Shown here piece after piece: positions 8,801-15,300 of a stretch of DNA of 16,726 nucleotides. A program made the position numbers and the translations under genes. This DNA comes from RGIG7300 sp045133915 (GTDB taxonomy: Bacteria; Bacillota; Clostridia; Oscillospirales; CAG-272), in assembly GCA_045133915.1 (NCBI GenBank), contig JBGUUX010000056.1, positions 1-16,726 of the forward strand. Reading direction: 5' to 3'. The notes below the pieces were generated by a model. That model saw only the letters and a list, made by a program, of their open reading frames with translations. It did no database searches and was not told the origin of the DNA. How positions within the stretch are numbered: position 1 is the stretch's first letter; every line of letters starts with the position of its first letter.

Positions 8801-11800
8801 TCGCTATATGTGTTTCTTTGCCCGAGGCTATCATTTCGGACAGCGTTACGTCTATCGGAGGATTTGCCTTTGCCGATTGTCCCAATCTTAAGAAGGTTAC
8901 GCTTTCGAAGAAACTCAAGACCCTTGGCGGCAAAGCGTTTGCTGAATCTGGTATCGAGAGTGTATTTATTCCCAAATCCCTTAACGGATGCGGTGTAGCA
9001 AAGAGAAACGGAGTTTGGGACTGGGATCTCAATTATAACGGCAACACACTCAAGGGAGTAAGAGGAGCCCCCTTCTATAACTGTCAGAAACTTAAAAAGG
9101 TAGAGTTTGAAGAGGGAATAGAGGTCATCGACGAAAACCTCTTTGCTACCTGTATCGGTCTCGAGGAGATAGTTATTCCCGATACCGTTGTACATATCGA
9201 ATCTTACGCCTTCCGTAACTGCTTTAATCTCAAAAAGGTTACTATGAGTGATTCGGTTAAGCGCTTCGGTGACGAGGTGTTCTTAGGATGCGCTTCACTT
9301 ACCGACGTTAAACTGTCGCAGAACGTAGAATACATATGGGCAAGGGTCTTCTCGGGTTGTACCTCTCTTGAAACGGTAGATCTCCCCGATAATCTGACCA
9401 CCGTAAGCAACGGTATGTTTAACGGTTGTACGGCGTTGAAGAGCATTGAGATCCCTGCCTCTGTAACCAAGATAGATGAAAACGGCTTCAAGGGATGTAC
9501 TGCCCTTGAAAATCTGACTGTTTCAGAGGGAGGCAAGGTTGATACCATCAACAAATACGCCTTCGAAAACTGTTATCTTTTAAAGGATTCAAATATTTTC
9601 GACAGTGCGGTAACTATAGCCGACTGTGCCTTCAAGAACTGCGACAAGCTTACCAAGGCAGAGCTTCCCGCAACTCTTAAAACTTTAGGAAAAGAAGTAT
9701 TCTACGGATGCGACTCATTGAAGACCGTAAGCTTTACGGATTACAGCATCACTACTTTGAACAACAATGCCTTTATGGAGTGTCCCGAGCTTACCGAGGT
9801 GACGCTTCCAAAGGGTCTTACTGCCATAAATTCTCAGGCATTCAAAAACTCCCCCAAGCTTACTAAGGCGACTATACCTCAGTCGGTAACTAAGATAGAG
9901 GCAAGCGCATTTTCTTATCCTACGGTTACCGTGATCTACGGTGTCAAGGAAAGTACAGCTGAGACGTATGCCAACGATGGCGGATATAAGTTCGTTGATA
10001 TCGGTGTTTCCTGCGAGGGCTTTATGCTCCTCGACGGTGTGGATAAGATTACCCTTGATGTCGGTGAGAGTTACAGAGCAGAGTTTGAATATTTCCCCGA
10101 AAACACAACTGATATCGTTACCGTTACTCAGGATTCCAATAAGCTTAGTATATCCGGACTTGACCTTAAGGGTGAGAGGACCGGAGATACCATGGTTATT
10201 GCAACCACCACAAGCGGAATCACCTATGAGTTTTCGGTACATGTGCGTGATGTCTCAAAGCTTGAGATAGTCACCATGCCCCAAAAGACTTCCTATAACA
10301 TAGGTGCAGAGCTTGACCTTACGGGTCTTGAACTAAGAGCGGTATATAATGACGGTTCTGTAAAGGATATCACCGACTATACCGTTTCGGGCTACGATAA
10401 GGAAAAGGAAGGAACACAAACTCTTACCCTTACCTACACTAAGCCTAACGGAAGAACGGTCACCTGCACCTTTAAGGTAGATGTCATTGACAACAGACCT
10501 AAGGTGAACGCTATCCGTATAACTAAACTTCCCGACAAGCTCCAGTACCTGCGTAAAGAATCTCTCGACGTCACCGGTATGGTGGTCGAGGCGGTATATA
10601 CTGACGGTAGTACCAAGGTTATAAGTGATTATACTACCTCGGGATATAACGCTCTTATGTACGGTGAGCATACCGTTACGGTAAGATACGGCGATTTTAC
10701 CGCAACGTTTACGGTAGAAGTGGTGGAAGAGATTCACGTACACACTTGGGGTGACTGGTATGTGGAGACTGAGCCCACCTATGATACGGTTGGTACCGAA
10801 AGACGTGACTGTACCTCCTGTGACGGCTACGAGACAAAGGATATCCCCGTATTACCCAGAGTTCCCGTGCTTACTCTTGACGGATATGATATAAGGATAA
10901 CTCTTGCAGAGGATATGACCTATATCAGATATGCTCCCGGTACGTATACCACGTCGAGTGATATAAAGAACGCTCCCGGCTGCGTGACCCTTGACGCAAA
11001 GACTATCGGTGAAAACACCGTAGACGGTGACTTTGTAAAGAACTTCCCCGAGGGTGGAGTTTACAGCTTCTGGGTCAAGTTTGAAAACGGCAACACCTAT
11101 ATATTCAACTGCGATATGGCGGATATGGAACAGTACGTCACCTCGGATAATCTGGACATAACGGTCCACAATCTCTACGGAGTCAGGGACTTCTTCATTG
11201 TCAAGGGCGATTATAACAGTTATACAGAGCTCAAGAATAACTATATCGTAAGGGTTACCTCGACTAAGATAGCGGGTGCTCACAGCTATACCTACAGACT
11301 TGCAGAGGAGGCTCTCTATACAGTGCTTGTCAGATACGACAATAGTTCAAGAGCTGACAGTATATTCAAACAGAACGTATCACTTCATACCCACAGTTAC
11401 GAGTCTGCGGTTACCGTTATCCCCACCTGTATGGGAGAAGGCGTAATGACCTATACCTGTGTTTGCGGTGACAACTACACAGAAGTTATTCCCGCCACCG
11501 GGGAGCATCAGTGGAGAGCGTGGAGTGTTCACACTGAGTCTACCTATACCGAGGAAGGTAAGGAGATGCGCGGTTGCGAGACCTGTGACAGCGTAGAATA
11601 CCGACCCATCCCCGTAAAGGAATATGTAAATCCCTTTGGCGACGTCAAGGACTCCCACTGGTTTGCTTCTGCCGTTACCTACGTAGTAAAGAAGGGATAT
11701 ATGAACGGTATGTCCCCCACCAACTTCTCTCCTAACGGCAACATCAAGCGTGAGCAGTTCGTGCTTATACTTGCAAACATAGCGGGCGTAGACACCAACG

Positions 11801-12192
11801 ACTATAAGAATACCTCCAGCGGTATGACCGACGTTCCCACAGGACAGTGGTACTCGGGAGCTGTAGCCTGGGCGGTCAAGGAGGAATACGTAAGCGGTAT
11901 GACTCCCACCACCTTCGGTAGAGGAAAGGATATTACCCGTGCCCAGCTTGCGAGAATGTTCTATACCTTTGCAGGTAAGAACGGTTTTGACGTTTCGGGC
12001 AGAGCAGAGCTTTCCGGTTTTGCCGATGCAACAAAGGTACAGGATTGGATGCGTGACGGTCTTGAATGGGCAGTAGATGCCGGTATCATCAGCGGTATGA
12101 ATATTCAGGGCAAGCTTTCGCTTAATCCCAACGGCACAGCCACCAGAGCGCAGGCAGCGGTAATGCTTACTGCATTTGATAAAATAAAATAA
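5899..12192 (+). CDS. Giant BspA-like LRR surface protein with SLH anchor
   Basis: 2097-residue secreted protein, probably an S-layer-anchored adhesin or binding protein; no function is proven. Layout by residue: signal peptide 1-29 (basic start, hydrophobic core, ending GIVAA); divergent SLH-like region about 69-210 (ITRAQWLHNL, then LYPD followed by RDFA); beta-rich region of unknown function about 215-610; BspA-type LRR_5 array about 613-1365, repeats of about 23 aa of the form VTIPDSVTxIGxxAFxxC; Ig-like (Big_2-like) about 1370-1449; two Big_3-like domains about 1454-1531 and 1535-1610; His/Cys module about 1612-1655; two GTY modules about 1657-1830; two further His/Cys modules to about 1908; three canonical SLH domains about 1912-2097 (FGDV, MTDV and FADA starts, with R-E-Q or R-A-Q at the ends). 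SLH domains normally bind pyruvylated cell-wall polymer. There is no LPXTG and no lipobox. AGGAGG lies 5 nt before the ATG. The next gene is a paralogue. Confidence 0.92.
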   Translation: MNTFKRISALIMLILMLVSSLPISGIVAASPQKAGVTTQVTAADKQSGVVVRPDRDNDDGITVASSTSLIYGDAITRAQWLHNLAVVFDMTVESDDMPDNYYSDLSESHQYYSDIILNVEFGVIDIPAGGKLYPDKVIDRDFAVKTLNFCLGYRLDEGEKYTFSDSADCSDPVSAQIAVDRGWVALSGGKFLPALTVTSAEAKKMLDDAAAVLAESVVADNYTGRVSFAYQVKTVPMGTELSYDEEAKKLSIISCPVEISKGEKFTVFYDSIPKIYEAVSVTKSGNVTVVTVNDIDASDAVKDMDIQGIVGSEELDIIPADGVEVEIEDVEDESGLARASTKKKSVKSTKKLQIANGVTVTLTVKVTNARFEYEIKGGRVYLAWVADTEVKYSLGGNLTELLGGFKTVPIFTVKFMGVGSFDVNVTIDLSGSCSGTIKNHLVIGVEKVSGQSVRMVRTFKQTDYYFTMSATAGVALEVSLGADVEVASFKGYGKVGMQAVVESTYYSDGKYPQNCTHFGAYMFASVGVSCSITIIGWETEFEEELELYNADNSPVRFVTHYENGNPVASCQRGNTYYNFFTKWNSRWNGCGWRGGNGRYGLDGNGNPIPLYYYSLADGKATITSYNGNSSYVAIPTELDGYPVVAIGASAFAGKRVCSVTIPEGVTSVGIRAFENCGYLSEVSLPSTLMSLGGMAFANTALESVHIPKSLESCGYELYRGVYAYDYVFRGKTYGLQGGPFYGCERLRTATFEDGITFISDNLFNGCTGLTTVTIPDTVTKIEASAFKGALRLSQLKLSNKLTLIENEAFRLCVSLTGVTITDSVTEIYGYAFDSCENLSEVKLSKNLASVGGRAFAHTALSSVNIPKSLNTCGNELDRGIYEWSYNFNGVAYSLRGGPFYCCEDLKTVTFEDGATKIPGGLFSGCTGLEEIVIPDTVSEIGGAAFRSAVRLKKVTFGKALTVIGDDAFAICVSLPEAIISDSVTSIGGFAFADCPNLKKVTLSKKLKTLGGKAFAESGIESVFIPKSLNGCGVAKRNGVWDWDLNYNGNTLKGVRGAPFYNCQKLKKVEFEEGIEVIDENLFATCIGLEEIVIPDTVVHIESYAFRNCFNLKKVTMSDSVKRFGDEVFLGCASLTDVKLSQNVEYIWARVFSGCTSLETVDLPDNLTTVSNGMFNGCTALKSIEIPASVTKIDENGFKGCTALENLTVSEGGKVDTINKYAFENCYLLKDSNIFDSAVTIADCAFKNCDKLTKAELPATLKTLGKEVFYGCDSLKTVSFTDYSITTLNNNAFMECPELTEVTLPKGLTAINSQAFKNSPKLTKATIPQSVTKIEASAFSYPTVTVIYGVKESTAETYANDGGYKFVDIGVSCEGFMLLDGVDKITLDVGESYRAEFEYFPENTTDIVTVTQDSNKLSISGLDLKGERTGDTMVIATTTSGITYEFSVHVRDVSKLEIVTMPQKTSYNIGAELDLTGLELRAVYNDGSVKDITDYTVSGYDKEKEGTQTLTLTYTKPNGRTVTCTFKVDVIDNRPKVNAIRITKLPDKLQYLRKESLDVTGMVVEAVYTDGSTKVISDYTTSGYNALMYGEHTVTVRYGDFTATFTVEVVEEIHVHTWGDWYVETEPTYDTVGTERRDCTSCDGYETKDIPVLPRVPVLTLDGYDIRITLAEDMTYIRYAPGTYTTSSDIKNAPGCVTLDAKTIGENTVDGDFVKNFPEGGVYSFWVKFENGNTYIFNCDMADMEQYVTSDNLDITVHNLYGVRDFFIVKGDYNSYTELKNNYIVRVTSTKIAGAHSYTYRLAEEALYTVLVRYDNSSRADSIFKQNVSLHTHSYESAVTVIPTCMGEGVMTYTCVCGDNYTEVIPATGEHQWRAWSVHTESTYTEEGKEMRGCETCDSVEYRPIPVKEYVNPFGDVKDSHWFASAVTYVVKKGYMNGMSPTNFSPNGNIKREQFVLILANIAGVDTNDYKNTSSGMTDVPTGQWYSGAVAWAVKEEYVSGMTPTTFGRGKDITRAQLARMFYTFAGKNGFDVSGRAELSGFADATKVQDWMRDGLEWAVDAGIISGMNIQGKLSLNPNGTATRAQAAVMLTAFDKIK
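7972..9402 (+). repeat. Higher-order 477-bp repeat, three copies, in LRR array
   Basis: Three consecutive units begin at 7972, 8449 and 8926, each exactly 477 bp (159 aa) apart. Each starts with GGxAFA, runs through xIPKSL, then an aromatic-rich insert ending in PFYxC, then about five LRRs. Conserved DNA inside the units (for example GAGGAGATAGTTATTCCCGA near 8683 and 9163) shows they arose by duplication of a block of about seven LRRs. The third unit is more diverged toward its end, and later LRRs do not follow the pattern. Confidence 0.85.
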
Positions 12193-12204
12193 AGCACCGG
12201 ATAA

Positions 12205-12239
12205 AAAAGAGGCATAAACGTTGAGTTTATGCCTCTTTT
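12205..12239 (+). terminator. Intrinsic terminator after the first surface protein
   Basis: A perfect 15-bp stem, AAAAGAGGCATAAAC (12205-12219), 5-nt loop GTTGA, GTTTATGCCTCTTTT (12225-12239), followed by a T-rich tail. It lies 12 nt after the stop codon and separates the two surface-protein genes. Confidence 0.93.
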
Positions 12240-12249
12240 GTTTAATTTC

Positions 12250-12279
12250 TTGACAAAAAATTCCCTAGTGTGATAAAAT
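12250..12279 (+). promoter_or_regulatory. Sigma-A-type promoter for the second surface protein
   Basis: A consensus TTGACA (12250-12255), 18-nt spacer and TAAAAT (12274-12279) preceded by TGA, giving an extended -10. The -10 block matches that of the first surface gene. A GGAGG at 12310-12314 lies 6 nt before the ATG at 12321. Confidence 0.85.
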
Positions 12280-12320
12280 AAATCTGTCATATTAAGGTAT
12301 ATTTCGGTTGGAGGATAGCT

Positions 12321-15300
12321 ATGAAAATGATCAAAAAAGCACTTGCAGTTATTCTGATGATGACTATGGTCTTTACATCATTGCCTATTACGGCTGCGGA
12401 TGTGGTGGGCAAGACAAACGTCACAATTACTCCTGATGTTGCGGGCGCAAATAAAGTCACGGGTACGGTTCTGCCCGAAGGCAAAAAGGGTATAACCACT
12501 GCTACAAGCGACGAACTTATATACGGTACAGAAGACGGTATTATCACAAGAGCGCAGTGGCTTCATAACTTAGCGGTGGTGTTCAGTATGACCGTTGAGA
12601 CTATGGCTGCTCCGGATAACTATTTCTATGACCTTACTGTAGATCATCCCTATTATGATGATATCATTCTTGCGGTGTCCTACGGTGCAGTTGATATTGA
12701 AGCGGGCGGGGATCTTTATCCCGACGAACCTCTTACCCGAGATTTTGCGGCGTCAACCCTCAATGCCTGCCTTGGTTATACCCTTGAAGAAGGCGAGGAA
12801 TATTCATTTTCCGATTTTGAGGAATGTATTGACCCTATCGCTGCTCAAATTGCCCTTGACAGAGGTTGGTTTGAGTTAGTTGACTCTGCTTTTTGCCCTG
12901 CACAGGCGGTAACGGATGCGGAAGTATCAGTTATGCTGGAGGATGCACAGCGTGTTACTGCGCAACCTGAAATAGATGAAAATTACGAAAGCAACTACGA
13001 TTTTGCTGAGAATGTTAAGATCGTTCCCGACGGCACTTTAGCCAACGAAGATGAAAACGGTATTGTTACAATAACAGATTGTCCCGTTGAAATTGAGGCA
13101 GGGGATAGCTTTGCGGTATTTTTCAATTCCATTCCCGTGGTATATACTGCACTTTCTGTGGAAGTAACCGACAATATAACGGTTATTAAAACTCAGCAGG
13201 CGCAAGCAGAGGAAGTTTTTACCGCCGTTGATGCCGAGGGTGTTATCTATGATATGGAGCTTATTCCCGCTCCGGGAGTAAACATGACCGTTGAAGAAGA
13301 AAGTAACGGTCTGGCAAAAGCCAACGGCTCAACAACTATTAAAAACATCAATCTTGATACTACCCTCGAAATACTCGACGGAATTGAAATTACGGTTGAA
13401 GTTGTGATGACAGACCCCACCGTTAGTTACAGACTCAACGAGGGATACGGGTACGTAGCTCTTGTGAGCGATACCGAAATAAGCTATAGCCTTATATGCG
13501 ATTTATTACCCGAAAAGGTCAACGATACCATCAATCTTGTTAGTGTTAACATAGGCGGTGTCGGAAGCTTTGAAATTTCTGTAGAGATCTCTCTTGAGGG
13601 TTCTATTGTAGGAAGTGTTGACGGCATCCTAACCGTTGGCCTTGAATATACAAAAAACGAGGGTATCCGTGCCGTTAAGGAGTTTTATCAGCAGGGAAGC
13701 AGCTGTACTGCGGAGGTTTCGGGCTCGATAGGTCTCAAGGCGCTCATAGGCGTAACCAAGCTACCATTTGTAGAAGCATATCTATATGCCAAAATAGGCT
13801 TTAAGGCTACGGTTTCGGTATCAAAATACGAGTTTGAGGACGTAGTTGATAAATGTGTCAGCTTTAGTGGATATCTTTACGGTGAGTACGGCGGATATGC
13901 AAGTGTAGAGGTGGGCAAATGGAGCGCTACCTTTAATCCTAACGTAAAGTTCTTTCACGCAGGTAACAGCCCCGTGCGTATAAACCACCATTATGAATTT
14001 GATGAAAAGGTTCCAAAGTGTACCAGAGGTTTCAGCGGTGGCGGCAGATATACAACAAACGGTACTTCCGCATATGCAGGTAACGGCTGGAACGGCTGTA
14101 ACGGAAGTTATGCAGTTATAGACGGTTTTCAGGTTCCCTTATATGAGTACAGAGTTGACTCTAACGGTAATGCTATCATTACCAAGTTCAAAAACGATTA
14201 TTATACGGTCACCATTCCTAAAGAAATAGACGGACACAAGGTGGTATCGATTGGTGGTAATTCCTTTAAGGCAAAGGGCGTGGTAAATCTCAGCATCCCT
14301 ACTACCGTAACCAAAATCGAAAACTCTGCTTTCCAAAACTGTATTTCTATAAAGAAGCTCAATATTCCGAGTAGTGTTACCCAGATATATTCAAACGCAT
14401 TTGAAAATTGCACATCACTTAAAGAGATCAACATCCCCGCATCCGTAAAGCAGATAGCCCCTCGTGCATTTGCGGGTACTGCTGTAACCAAGATAGAGAT
14501 CCCAAAGACTCTCGAAAATGGAGGAGCTAACGGTAACGACAGTCCCTTTGCCGACTGTCAGTATCTTCGCGAAATAACCTTTGAAAAGGGAATAGAAAAG
14601 ATCCCTCAAAACATCTTTGCAAAATGCGATTATATTGAGGAAATAACAATTCCCGATACAGTTACCGTTATAGGTAACCATGCCTTTAACGGCTGTGAAA
14701 ATCTTGAAGAGGTATATTTCCCCGATTCTCTTAAAACAATAGAGTCTTATGCTTTCTTAAACTGTAAGTCTCTTACATACCTTGATCTGCCAGATACTAC
14801 AACCGAGATACAAAACGACGCCTTCAGAGGATGTACCGGACTTACAAGGATAGAGTTGCCCGATAACATTACTAATATCGCCCATTATGCATTTGCTGAT
14901 TGCAAAAACGTAACGTCACTTAAGCTCCCCGCTAATCTGATACAGCTTAGTGAGAGAACCTTTCAAAATATGGCGATAACAGAGATTGAGATACCAAAGT
15001 CTGTTGATAGGTGTATAGGTTCTGTTAATTGGGGAGCCTTTACAGATTGCGCAAACCTTAAAAAGGTAACCTTTGAAGAAGGAATAGAAACCATCCCTGA
15101 AAAGCTTTTTGCAGGATGTACCTCCCTTGAGGAGATAACTATCCCCGATACCGTTACTACTATCGAATCTCTGGCATTCTGGAATTGCTCCAGCCTTAAA
15201 AAGGTCCATATCCCTGAATCTGTGACCGAAATACAGCCTCATGCTTTTCAGAAGTGCAGCTCTCTTACCGAGATAGATCTGCCTGAAGCGATAAGTGCGA

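Noticed and set aside
7735..9990. Regularly repeated DNA that could suggest a CRISPR or satellite array
   Set aside because: The repeats are in frame, vary at third codon positions and encode LRR_5 units. There are no unique spacers between identical repeats.
14139..15242. Minus-strand open frames opposite the second surface gene (for example 14139-14336 and 14916-15242)
   Set aside because: They are short, have no ribosome binding site or known domain, and mirror the repetitive coding strand.
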